NCBI GenBank assembly: GCA_964513745.1
Contig: CAZEOK010000112.1
Location: 1-9,788 of the forward strand
Length of the DNA: 9,788 bases
Origin: DATDCY01 sp964513745
GTDB lineage: Bacteria; JAUVQV01; DATDCY01
Reading direction: 5' to 3'
Part shown: piece after piece, positions 1 to 6,887 of the stretch
How the letters are laid out: each line of letters starts with the position of its first letter
How positions within the stretch are numbered: position 1 is the first letter of the stretch
Notes under the pieces: model-generated
Told to the model about the DNA's origin: nothing
What the model saw: only the letters and a program-made list of their open reading frames with translations
The model's database searches: none
Position numbers and translations under genes: made by a program

Positions 1-1117
1 CGCTCATCGGCAGCGCGAGGCTCGGGATCACCGTGGCCGAGACGTTGCGCAGGAAAAAAAAGATCACCAGCACGACAATGCCGAAGGTCAGCAGCAGGGT
101 CCACTGCACGTCGTTCACCGACTCCTTGATCGTTTCGGAGCGGTCGTAGAGCACGTCGACGCTCACCGAGGCCGGCAGCTGCGCGCGCAAGACCCCGAGG
201 GTCTCCCGGACCGCCCTGGCCACGGCTACGGTGTTGGTCCCCGGCTGGCGCTGCACCGCGAGGATCACGCCGCGGCTCGACTCGCCGCCGGCCGTGAACC
301 AGGCCGCGGTCTTGTCGTTCTGGACGCTGTCGAGCACCTGCCCGACATCCTCGAGGCGCACCGGCGCGCCGCCGCGGTAGGCGACGATCAGACGGCCGAA
401 GCCGGCCGCGTCCTCGAGCTGTCCGGAGGCACGCAGCGTCAGCGCCTTCTCCGGGCCCCAGAGGGTGCCGGCCGGGAGGTTCACGTTCCCCTGGCGGATC
501 GCGCTCGAGACCTCGTCGATGCCGATCTGGCGCGAGGCCAGCCGACGCGGGTCGACCTGGACGCGCACCGCGTACTTCTGTGACCCGTAGACCTGCACCT
601 GAGCCACCCCCTGGACCATCGAGATCCGCTGGGCCATCAGGTTCTCCCCGTACTCGCTGAGCGTGGCGAGCGGCAGGGTCTCCGAGGTCAGCGCGAGGTA
701 GAGGATCGGGTCATCGGCCGGATTCACCTTCTGGTACGACGGCGGCGTGATGTCGCTCGGCAGGCTGCGCAGGGTCTGCGCGATGGCCGCCTGCACGTCC
801 TGGGCCGCGGCGTCGATATCGCGGTCGAGGTTGAAGGACAACACGATCGACGTCGACCCCTGGCTCGACGATGAGGTCATCGAGTCGACGCCGGCGATGG
901 TCGAGAACTGCTTCTCCAGCGGCGTCGCGACCGCGGATGCCATCGTCTCCGGGTCGGCGCCGGCGAGCGAGGCGCGCACCTGCACCGTGGGGTAGTCGAC
1001 GTTGGGCAGGTCGCTGACCGGCAGCGTCCGGTAACCCATGACCCCGAACATCACGATCGCGGCCATCAACAGCGTGGTCGCGACGGGCCGGCGGATGAAG
1101 GTGCCGGCAATGTTCAC
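1..1117 (-). CDS. RND-family multidrug efflux permease, MdtB/MdtC-like (N-terminal 372 residues, 3' end outside window)
   Basis: This is the inner-membrane, proton-driven pump subunit of a tripartite RND efflux system. I translated it from the minus strand. It begins MNIAGTFIRRPVATTLLMAA, the typical amphipathic start and first membrane helix of HAE1-type pumps. Family-typical stretches follow: PVSDLPNVDYPTVQV, ATPLEKQF, QKVNPADDP, VQRQPGTNTVAVA and the second helix region VLVIFFFLRNVSATVIP, where the window ends. About 370 of the usual 1,020-1,050 residues are present, covering TM1, the first porter/docking domain and the start of TM2. Wording such as KVNPAD-P and NV/VQRQPG resembles E. coli MdtB/MdtC more than AcrB, so substrates could include bile-salt-like or hydrophobic compounds, but that is inference. 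The start is a GTG at 1117 that overlaps the TGA of the upstream adaptor gene by 4 nt, implying translational coupling. No in-frame stop interrupts it. Confidence 0.93.
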   Translation of the reverse strand, partial: MNIAGTFIRRPVATTLLMAAIVMFGVMGYRTLPVSDLPNVDYPTVQVRASLAGADPETMASAVATPLEKQFSTIAGVDSMTSSSSQGSTSIVLSFNLDRDIDAAAQDVQAAIAQTLRSLPSDITPPSYQKVNPADDPILYLALTSETLPLATLSEYGENLMAQRISMVQGVAQVQVYGSQKYAVRVQVDPRRLASRQIGIDEVSSAIRQGNVNLPAGTLWGPEKALTLRASGQLEDAAGFGRLIVAYRGGAPVRLEDVGQVLDSVQNDKTAAWFTAGGESSRGVILAVQRQPGTNTVAVARAVRETLGVLRAQLPASVSVDVLYDRSETIKESVNDVQWTLLLTFGIVVLVIFFFLRNVSATVIPSLALPMS

Positions 1118-2415
1118 CGGGATTTCTCCGGGGAGGAGAGCCCGGTCTTGCGCACCACCGTCGCGCCCGGCGTCAGGCGCAGCTGGCCGTCGGTGACCAC
1201 GATCTCACCGGCGGCGAGGCCCTGCTCGATGACCATCCGGCCCGCCGCGCCCGCCCCGGGCGTGACCGGCCTGACCGCGGCGGCGTCGGCGGCGTCCACG
1301 ACGAACACGTAGGCGCCCTGCTGGCCGGTCTGCACCGCCGACGCAGGGACGACCACGACCTGCTCCAGCGTCGTGAGGACCAGCGAGACATCGATGAACT
1401 GCCCCGGCCAGAGCGCGTGATCGGCGTTGTCGAACTCGGCCTTCAGCGCGATGGTGCCGGTCGTCTTGTCCACGGCGTTGTCGAGGAACACGAGGCGCCC
1501 GGCCCGGGGCTGCGCTCCGGCCCCCGCGGGAGTCACGCGGACCGCGAGGGTTCCCGCGGCTCGATACCGCTGCACTTCGGGCAGGCGCGCCTCGGGCACG
1601 GTGAAGCGCACGAGGATCGGCTGGATCTGGTTGACGACCACGAGCGTCGCGTCGTTGGCCTTGACGAGCTCCCCCTTCTCGACGAGCAGGCTCCCCGCCT
1701 GGCCGGAGACCGGGGCGGCAATCGCGGTGTAGTCGAGTTGAAGCTTCGCATTCTCGATGGTGGCCTGCGTGGCCTCGGCGGCGGCGCGGCTGACGTCGAG
1801 CACGGCGCGGCTCGAGAGCGCGACGGCCCGCGCGGCGTCGAGGGCGGCCCGCGCGGCATCACGATTGGTCGCACGCTGGTCGTACTGCTCGCGCGCGACC
1901 AGCTCCTTGGCAACGAGCTCCTCGTAGCGCTGGGCCTGGCTCTCGGCGTTGCGCAGTTGCGCCTCCGCGTTACGCACCTGGGCCTCGGCACTCTGCGTCT
2001 GCGCCTCGGCGCCGCGCGTCTGCGCCTCGTCCCGCGCCAGGTTCGCCTGCAACTGTCGCAGCGTCGCCTCCAGCGGGCGGCGGTCGAGCCGGAAGAGCAC
2101 CTGCCCGGCCCGGACCAGATCGCCCTCGCGGAACCCGACCTCGGTGATAGTCCCGGTGATCAGCGATCGCACCGGCGCGGATTGGACCGGCTCGACGCTG
2201 CCGAGAGCGCGCAGCTCCACCGGCACGTCCGCCCGCTCCGCCATGGCGATCAGCACGGGCACCGGCGATCGGCCCTTTACGGCACCGCCCCGTCCCTGGC
2301 CCGCAGTCTGCGCAGGCTCCGACTTTTTGCGACACCCCTGCAGACCGACGGTGGCCGTGCCGAGGGCAACCAGAAGAAGAGCCATTGTTTGCAATGCCTT
2401 GGGGGATGACTTCAT
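1114..2415 (-). CDS. RND efflux periplasmic adaptor (membrane-fusion protein, HlyD/AcrA family), lipoprotein
   Basis: The 433-aa adaptor links the inner-membrane pump to an outer-membrane TolC-like channel; no channel gene is in the window. A longer reading frame extends to 2505, but the ATG at 2415 is chosen because AGGA lies 5 nt upstream and the protein then starts with a signal peptide. That peptide (MKSSPK, hydrophobic core, then LQGC with Cys28) is a lipoprotein signal, so the mature protein is probably anchored by lipid. Residues about 75-110 (GTITEVGFREGDLVRAGQVLFRL) and 228-262 (YTAIAAPVSG, VEKGELV) form the two halves of the lipoyl/barrel-sandwich domain. Residues 112-226 form a long Ala/Glu/Gln-rich helical hairpin. 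The beta-barrel follows at about 265-350, with a membrane-proximal domain (VVVVPASAVQ) at 352-425. It is first in the operon with the RND permease and has the usual adaptor length. Confidence 0.93.
   Translation of the reverse strand: MKSSPKALQTMALLLVALGTATVGLQGCRKKSEPAQTAGQGRGGAVKGRSPVPVLIAMAERADVPVELRALGSVEPVQSAPVRSLITGTITEVGFREGDLVRAGQVLFRLDRRPLEATLRQLQANLARDEAQTRGAEAQTQSAEAQVRNAEAQLRNAESQAQRYEELVAKELVAREQYDQRATNRDAARAALDAARAVALSSRAVLDVSRAAAEATQATIENAKLQLDYTAIAAPVSGQAGSLLVEKGELVKANDATLVVVNQIQPILVRFTVPEARLPEVQRYRAAGTLAVRVTPAGAGAQPRAGRLVFLDNAVDKTTGTIALKAEFDNADHALWPGQFIDVSLVLTTLEQVVVVPASAVQTGQQGAYVFVVDAADAAAVRPVTPGAGAAGRMVIEQGLAAGEIVVTDGQLRLTPGATVVRKTGLSSPEKSR
1933..2016 (-). repeat. Four imperfect 21-bp tandem repeats encoding heptads in the adaptor helical hairpin
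   Basis: Within the adaptor, residues 134-161 read as four successive seven-residue units: RGAEAQT, QSAEAQV, RNAEAQL and RNAESQA. The DNA shows a matching 21-bp period. AcrA-type hairpins are built from heptads, and their length varies in whole-heptad steps, so this looks like a recent expansion by duplication within the coiled coil. Confidence 0.75.
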
Positions 2416-2420
2416 GTGTG

Positions 2421-2428
2421 TCCTTTCC
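2421..2428 (-). promoter_or_regulatory. Ribosome binding site of the efflux adaptor gene
   Basis: On the minus strand the sequence reads GGAAAGGA, followed by 5 nt and then the ATG at 2415. This site supports starting the adaptor at 2415, rather than 30 codons upstream in a region that also carries the likely promoter. Confidence 0.7.
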
Positions 2429-2482
2429 GCGTTCCAACCCTGCCTCGGGCGGCGCCCACCGCTGACCTCGCCAAGGGGGGGC

Positions 2483-2511
2483 ACTATACCCCAATTACCC
2501 GACAATTTCAG
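2483..2511 (-). promoter_or_regulatory. Predicted sigma70-type promoter of the adaptor-RND operon
   Basis: On the minus strand a CTGAAA box (2511-2506, 4/6 match to TTGACA) is separated by exactly 17 nt from TATAGT (2488-2483, 5/6 match to TATAAT). This AT-rich patch stands out in very GC-rich DNA. Transcription would begin near 2476, inside a run of seven C residues (2481-2475 on the minus strand), giving a leader of about 60 nt. That leader contains a small GGGC-ggc-GCCC inverted repeat at 2447-2457. No operator for a named regulator was recognised. Confidence 0.5.
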
Positions 2512-2530
2512 CTAAAACAGCAGCCCCGCC

Positions 2531-2544
2531 GCGGCCTCGGCCGC
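2531..2544. repeat. GC-rich inverted repeat between the divergent operons
   Basis: The arms GCGGCC and GGCCGC are separated by 2 nt. The site lies upstream of the efflux promoter and about 70 nt before the first activase gene. It could form a small hairpin or bind a dimeric regulator, but short palindromes of G and C are expected by chance in DNA of this composition. No other feature was seen in 2512-2612 apart from a very weak promoter-like pair (TTGCGG at 2575, GAAAAC at 2598) that I do not call. Confidence 0.3.
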
Positions 2545-2612
2545 TGGCATGATGGGGATCGCGCCGAGCAGTTCTTGCGGATCACGCCGAGTTGTGAGAA
2601 AACCATGCGCTC

Positions 2613-4361
2613 GTGGGACGATTCAGGACAACCATAGGTTTCGACATCACCGCGCGCCGCGTGGTGCTGGCGGCGATCGACGGCGGAACGGCGGCAATGC
2701 GGGTGGAGGAACACCCCGTCACCGACAGCCCGGCGGCCCTGGTGCGCGCGCTGCTGGCGGACGCCAGGGAGCCCCGGCGGGCGAGCGTGACCGGGCCGGA
2801 AGGTCCCGCCGTCGCCGCGGAGCTCGATCTGCCCTTCGTGGACGGCCCCGAGGCGCTGCTGCGCGGGATCGCGAGGCTGCACCCCGAGGCCCGCACGGTG
2901 ATCGAACTGGGTCGCGAGCGCTCCCGCTACTACGCCTTCGGCGACGGGGGAGCCGACGGGCCGCGCCTGGCGGCCTTTGCGACGAATTCCATCTGCGGCG
3001 CCGGCGGCGGCGCCCTTCTGGAAAAAATGGCGACCCGCCTCGGCTTCGGCTCCTTCGAGGTCTTTCTCGACGCAGCCCGCGAGTCGGACAGCGCCGTGCA
3101 GATCGCCGGTCGTTGCGGGGTATTTGCCGAGAGCGACGTCGTCCACCACTTCCAGGCCGGCGCCTCCGCCGGGAGCATTGCGGCCGGGCTGTGCCGGATG
3201 CTCGCGACCAACTTCCTGCACGATGTCCTCAAGGACCGCCCCGTGCACCAGCCCGTGGTCGCCATCGGCGAGGCCAGTCGTAACCCGCTCGTGCTCAAGG
3301 CTCTGGAAGAGGCCCTCGGAGTCGCCATCGCTCCTTCCCCGTCGGCTCACGCCGTCCGCGCCCTCGGCGCCGCGATCTTCGCCGCCCGGCCGGAGGGCAG
3401 ATCGGCATCTTCCGCCGCGCCGCGCCCCGGGGCGGAGCGCGTTCCCCTCGCCCCACTGGCGCCGCGGGGAACCCGTCCGCCGCAGGCCCCGCGCACCGCG
3501 CCCCGGGGGACGGCCGGCGACACGGTGATGGTCACCGATGGCGGCGGCGGACTGCCGGTAGCGGGTTTTCTCGGCCTGGACGTCGGTTCGGTCAGTACCA
3601 AGGCCGTGCTCCTCGACGAGCAGGGCCGCTTCGTGTACTGGGTCTACCTCAGGACGCTCGGGCACCCGATCGCCGCGGTGCGCGACGTCGTCCGGCTCGT
3701 GGGCGAGCACGAGCGCGGTGGGCTGATCCGGGACCGGGTGCGCATCCTGGGGGTCGGCGTCACCGGCTCGGGGCGCGTCGTGGCCGGGCACATCGTCGGC
3801 GCCGACCTGGTGCGCAACGAGATCACCGCGCAGGCCTCGGGCGCCGCCCACTTCTTTCCCGACGTCGACACGGTCTTCGAGATCGGCGGCCAGGACTCGA
3901 AGTTCATCGCGCTGGGCAACGGCCGCGTGGTCGAAAGCGAGATGAACAAGGTCTGCGCGGCTTCCACCGGCTCTTTCCTGGAGGAGCAGGCGCGGCAGCT
4001 GGGCGTCACGGTCGAGGGAGATTTCGCGCCCCTGGCCCTCACGGCCCGCGCCCCCTGTACGCTCTCGGAGAAGTGCGCGATCCTGATGGCGAGCAGCCTC
4101 GAGAATTTCCACGAGACCCCGCTGCCCGACCGCTGCGCCGGCCTTGCCTACTCGATCTGCATGAACTACCTCAATCGCGTCGCGGGGCGCCGCCCCATCG
4201 GCAAGCGGGTGGTCTTCCAGGGCGCCGTGGCCTTCAACCGCGCCGTCGTCGCCGGCTTCGAAACCCTGCTCGGGCGCGAGGTGCACGTCCCGGCCCACCC
4301 CCACCTGACGGGAGCCATCGGGATGGGGCGTCTCGTGCGTGAACGCCATGGCCGCACCTAG
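2613..4361 (+). CDS. Double BadF/BadG/HgdC-type acyl-CoA dehydratase activator ATPase
   Basis: The 582-aa protein has two tandem ATPase domains of the BadF/BadG/BcrA/BcrD family, the [4Fe-4S] proteins that use ATP to push low-potential electrons into 2-hydroxyacyl-CoA dehydratases and benzoyl-CoA reductases. The C-terminal domain (about 316-580) is canonical: GLDVGSVSTKAVLLD (321-335), GVTGSGR, EIGGQDSKF (423-431), NKVCAASTG with Cys448, and PCTLSEKC with Cys482/488. The N-terminal domain (about 5-257) keeps the fold signature and both cluster-type cysteines (NSICGAGGG, Cys128; GRCGVFAESDVV, Cys168). Its nucleotide-binding motifs are degenerate: GFDITARRV replaces D-GS-T-K, and VIELGRERS replaces EIGGQDS. 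An Arg/Pro/Ala-rich linker (about 260-315) joins them. The only usable start is GTG at 2613, since an in-frame TGA lies at 2595; no clear Shine-Dalgarno precedes it. It is first of three overlapping or adjacent genes and corresponds to the N-terminal part of the giant (~1,400 aa) CoA activases. The substrate is unknown. Confidence 0.9.
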   Translation: MGRFRTTIGFDITARRVVLAAIDGGTAAMRVEEHPVTDSPAALVRALLADAREPRRASVTGPEGPAVAAELDLPFVDGPEALLRGIARLHPEARTVIELGRERSRYYAFGDGGADGPRLAAFATNSICGAGGGALLEKMATRLGFGSFEVFLDAARESDSAVQIAGRCGVFAESDVVHHFQAGASAGSIAAGLCRMLATNFLHDVLKDRPVHQPVVAIGEASRNPLVLKALEEALGVAIAPSPSAHAVRALGAAIFAARPEGRSASSAAPRPGAERVPLAPLAPRGTRPPQAPRTAPRGTAGDTVMVTDGGGGLPVAGFLGLDVGSVSTKAVLLDEQGRFVYWVYLRTLGHPIAAVRDVVRLVGEHERGGLIRDRVRILGVGVTGSGRVVAGHIVGADLVRNEITAQASGAAHFFPDVDTVFEIGGQDSKFIALGNGRVVESEMNKVCAASTGSFLEEQARQLGVTVEGDFAPLALTARAPCTLSEKCAILMASSLENFHETPLPDRCAGLAYSICMNYLNRVAGRRPIGKRVVFQGAVAFNRAVVAGFETLLGREVHVPAHPHLTGAIGMGRLVRERHGRT

Positions 4362-5505
4362 CCGGTTTCGCGGCTTCGAAAACCTGGCGGCCCTGCAGGT
4401 AGCCCAGGGTTCCTTCCGCTGCGAGAAATGCGCGAACGCCTGCGAGGTCAACCGCGTCGAGGCCGAAGGAGACGAGCTTTTCTTCGGCGACCGCTGCGAG
4501 CGCTTCAGCGGGAAGTCCCGGCCGGCCGTGAAGCTGACCGACCACTTCGCCGAGCGCGCCCGCCGCATCAACGAGTACCTGCCGCCGGAGGGCGGGGAGC
4601 CCATCGGCCTGGCCCGCGTCGGCGTCCTCGAGGACTACCTGCCCTTCTGGGGCACGCTGCTGGGCGACCTCGGCTACTCGGTCGTCCTCTCGCGCCGGAC
4701 GGACCGGCGGCTGGTCTCGGCCGGGGTGAAGGCCGCAGGTGCGGACTTCTGCTTCCCCTTCAAGGTCTCTTTCGGCCACTACCTCGACCTGGCGGGCCGC
4801 GTGCCGCAACTGTTCGTCCCTGACGTCACCGAGGGGGTGCCGACGCTCTGCCGCGTCGGCGGGAGGGTCGGCCCCGCCGCCTGGAAGCGCAGCTGGACCT
4901 GTCCGTACCTGCAGAACTTTCACTCGCTCATCACCGCGAGCCTCAAGACCACGCGCGTCGTCAACCCGCACATCTCCTTCCGGGAGGGGGACCCGGTCGC
5001 GGCGCTGGCCGCGGTATTGCCCCGGCCGCGGCGCCGGCTGCGGCGGGCGGTCGAGCGCGGCCTGGAGGCGCAGGCGGCGTTCAAGGAAGGACTGCGGCGT
5101 CACGGCGAGCAGGTGATCGGCCGCGGCGTCGTGCTGGTCGGCCGCCCCTACGCCGCGCTGGACGAGGGAATGAACCTCGGCGTCGCCCGCAAGATCCGCG
5201 CCCGCGGCGTGGACGTCTACCCGATGGACTTCCTGCCCCTGCCCGACGAGGACATCTCCGGGCGCTGGCCGAACGAGTTCTCCGCCCAGGGCCAGGCCAT
5301 CCTGGGCGCCGCCCGCGTGATGCGCGAGCGCGCGCTGGACGCCGTTTTCCTGGACTACTACGGCTGCGGCCCCAACTCCTTCATCCGCGGCTTTTTCGCG
5401 CAGGAGTTCGGACGCCCGTTCCTGACGCTCCAGCTCGACGAGCACAGCGCGGATGCGGGGACCGAAACCCGCATCGAGGCGTTCCTCGACTCGACGGGGC
5501 GCTGA
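4339..5505 (+). CDS. DUF2229/CoA-activase middle-region protein, cysteine-rich (probable Fe-S)
   Basis: This 388-aa protein matches the middle part of giant CoA-activase proteins. Residues 28-53 carry a C-x2-C-x3-C cluster plus a later Cys (RCEKCANAC then GDRCERF), like the small Cys-rich segment after the second ATPase domain in those proteins. A DUF2229-like domain starts near 92 (ARVGVLEDYLPFWGTLLGDL, then FCFPFKVSFGHYLDL with Cys138). The C-terminal half has the family signatures VLVGRPYAALDEGMNLGVARK (265-285), VDVYPMDFLPLP (291-302), YGCGPNSFI with Cys343, and LDEHSADAGTETRIEAFLD (367-385). It should be cytoplasmic, since there is no signal or membrane segment. The GTG at 4339 overlaps the upstream gene by 23 nt. 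An in-frame ATG at 4348 (14-nt overlap) is an equally reasonable start, because neither has a strong Shine-Dalgarno. Its biochemical role is not established; Fe-S binding is inferred from the cysteines. Confidence 0.85.
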   Translation: MNAMAAPSRFRGFENLAALQVAQGSFRCEKCANACEVNRVEAEGDELFFGDRCERFSGKSRPAVKLTDHFAERARRINEYLPPEGGEPIGLARVGVLEDYLPFWGTLLGDLGYSVVLSRRTDRRLVSAGVKAAGADFCFPFKVSFGHYLDLAGRVPQLFVPDVTEGVPTLCRVGGRVGPAAWKRSWTCPYLQNFHSLITASLKTTRVVNPHISFREGDPVAALAAVLPRPRRRLRRAVERGLEAQAAFKEGLRRHGEQVIGRGVVLVGRPYAALDEGMNLGVARKIRARGVDVYPMDFLPLPDEDISGRWPNEFSAQGQAILGAARVMRERALDAVFLDYYGCGPNSFIRGFFAQEFGRPFLTLQLDEHSADAGTETRIEAFLDSTGR

Positions 5506-5513
5506 GGGCGGCC

Positions 5514-6794
5514 GTGCAGACCTTCACCATCGCCGACGTGCGCGACCGGCGCCTGTGGATCCCCCACATGAGCGACGCGGCGCTCGCCCTCATCGCGGTG
5601 CTGCGCAACGCCGGCATCGACGCCGCGCTGCTGCCGCGCTCGCCGGATCCCCTGCTGCGCCTGGGGCGCAGCCACACCGACGGCGACCAATGCCTGCCCT
5701 CGATCGTGACGACCGAGGACATCCTGCAGAGGGTCCGGACCCCCGGCTTCGACCCACGCCGCGAGGCCTTCTTCCAGGGCCGGGCCGAAGGCCCCTGCCG
5801 GATGGGCCGCTACTACATGAACCAGCAGCTGATCCTCGAGCGGCTCGGCTTCCCCGGCGTGCCGATCTTCGACTTCGACGTCGACAACCCGGACTGCTAC
5901 CGCGTACTGGGGCCCGATTTCAGGCTCGAGGGCTGGAACGCGATGAGCGCGCACGCCGCCCTGGAGCGCTGGCTGCACCGCACGCGCCCGATCGAGCGCC
6001 GGCCGGGGGCCGCACAGGCCGCCTATGACGCAGCCCTCGCCGGCGTCTGCGACCTGCTCGAGCGCCTGCCCCGCCGCAGTCCGCGCTGGCGGGTGGCCCG
6101 CATCCTCTCCGGCCGGAACAACCGCGAGCTGCTGAGACTGCTCGCCTCGCTGCGCCACGGCCTCGACGCCGTGGAGACCGGACCCGACAACCGCCCCCGG
6201 GTGCTGGTCACCGGGGAGATTTTCGTACGCCTGAGCAGCGTCGCGAACCAGGACCTCGTCGGAGAAATCGAGGCCAGAGGCGGGACGGTCGTGCTGGAGC
6301 CGGCGACCGCCTTCTTCGCCTACAACATGCTCCTGCCCGCCGTTCGGCGCAGGCACCACGTGCGGCGGAGCGGCCGCGGCGAGACGATCGCCTCCCGCAT
6401 CGATCTCGCGGTAGCCGAGCGCGACGCGCGGCGCATCCACGCCGCCGTCGGCGTTCCGGCGCCACCGCCGGCCGCCGAGATCCTGCGCCTGGGCCGTCGG
6501 TGGGTGCACGAGACGTTCGAAGGCGAGGCGCTCGTGACCGTCGGGGCGATCGCCCACGCGGCCCACGACGGGTTCGACGGCGCAATCAACGCCATGCCCC
6601 ACAACTGCATGCCGGGGCTGATTTCCACCGCGCTGGCCGATGCGGCAGCCGCGGCCGGCGGCGGTCTGCTGCCGGTGCTCCATCTCAGCTACGATGGGCA
6701 CAGCGACCCGGCGCGCGCCGAGCAGCTCGCGCTGTTCATGGCCCAGCTCGCACCGGGGTCGCGCGGCCGACGGGCCAGGCACGCCCACTCCTGA
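5514..6794 (+). CDS. CoA-activase C-terminal / 2-hydroxyacyl-CoA dehydratase (HgdB-like) component
   Basis: This 426-aa protein corresponds to the C-terminal part of giant CoA-activase proteins, related to the D-component (HgdB-like, Fe-S binding) subunits of 2-hydroxyacyl-CoA dehydratases. Visible family patterns are LWIPHMSDAALALIAVLRNAG (14-34), GDQCLPSIVTTEDIL (Cys60), AEGPCRMGRYY (Cys95), VLVTGEIFVRLSSVANQDLV (230-249), HETFEGEALVTVGAI (332-346), NAMPHNCMPGLIS (Cys365) and LHLSYDGHSD (389-398). Cys60, Cys95 and Cys365 sit in the family's conserved positions and are the likely cluster ligands. The start is GTG at 5514, with GAGGG placed 5 nt upstream, 8 nt after the previous stop, so the gene is surely co-transcribed. 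An in-frame Met later would lose the conserved N-terminal strand. The last ~12 residues are basic and unconserved. The substrate, or even whether a CoA ester is involved, cannot be told from the sequence. Confidence 0.83.
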   Translation: MQTFTIADVRDRRLWIPHMSDAALALIAVLRNAGIDAALLPRSPDPLLRLGRSHTDGDQCLPSIVTTEDILQRVRTPGFDPRREAFFQGRAEGPCRMGRYYMNQQLILERLGFPGVPIFDFDVDNPDCYRVLGPDFRLEGWNAMSAHAALERWLHRTRPIERRPGAAQAAYDAALAGVCDLLERLPRRSPRWRVARILSGRNNRELLRLLASLRHGLDAVETGPDNRPRVLVTGEIFVRLSSVANQDLVGEIEARGGTVVLEPATAFFAYNMLLPAVRRRHHVRRSGRGETIASRIDLAVAERDARRIHAAVGVPAPPPAAEILRLGRRWVHETFEGEALVTVGAIAHAAHDGFDGAINAMPHNCMPGLISTALADAAAAAGGGLLPVLHLSYDGHSDPARAEQLALFMAQLAPGSRGRRARHAHS

Positions 6795-6829
6795 CGCTAC
6801 CGGCTCCGCGGTCACCGGAATCGGCCGAC

Positions 6830-6850
6830 GGGGCTGCCTTGACAAGCCCC
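6830..6850. repeat. Inverted repeat flanking the -35 box of the PH-domain gene promoter (possible operator)
   Basis: GGGGCT (6830-6835) and AGCCCC (6845-6850) are perfect arms around a 9-nt loop that contains the TTGACA box. It lies 36 nt after the stop of the activase operon. There is no T-run after it, so it is not a typical intrinsic terminator. A dimeric regulator bound here would block RNA polymerase. This is a symmetry observation only. Confidence 0.35.
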
Positions 6851-6867
6851 CGCCCCGGGCCGAGAAT
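6839..6867 (+). promoter_or_regulatory. Predicted sigma70-type promoter of the PH-domain gene
   Basis: A perfect TTGACA (6839-6844) is followed by exactly 17 nt and GAGAAT (6862-6867, 4/6 match to TATAAT). Transcription would start near 6874, leaving a leader of roughly 15 nt before the ATG at 6888. It suggests that the PH-domain gene, and perhaps the phosphoketolase, is transcribed independently of the activase operon. Confidence 0.5.
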
Positions 6868-6887
6868 TCCCCACGTCGGGAAAACAC

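Noticed and set aside
1417..2409. A 330-codon plus-strand frame opposite the adaptor gene
   Set aside because: It is a shadow of the adaptor, whose signal peptide, hairpin and barrel domains are all visible on the minus strand.
2416..2505. N-terminal extension of the adaptor to an ATG at 2505
   Set aside because: The additional 30 residues would precede a lipoprotein signal peptide and overlap the predicted promoter; the ATG at 2415 has a good Shine-Dalgarno.
2575..2603. Promoter for the activase operon (TTGCGG, 17 nt, GAAAAC)
   Set aside because: Only three of six bases match in each box, so it is not distinguishable from chance.
2508..4604. A 698-codon open frame on the minus strand opposite the activase genes
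   Set aside because: It is a GC-rich shadow: its translation is Arg/Gly/Ala-rich with no family pattern, while the opposite strand has clear conserved motifs.
6795..6860. Intrinsic terminator after the activase operon
   Set aside because: GC-rich stems exist, but no T run follows any of them.
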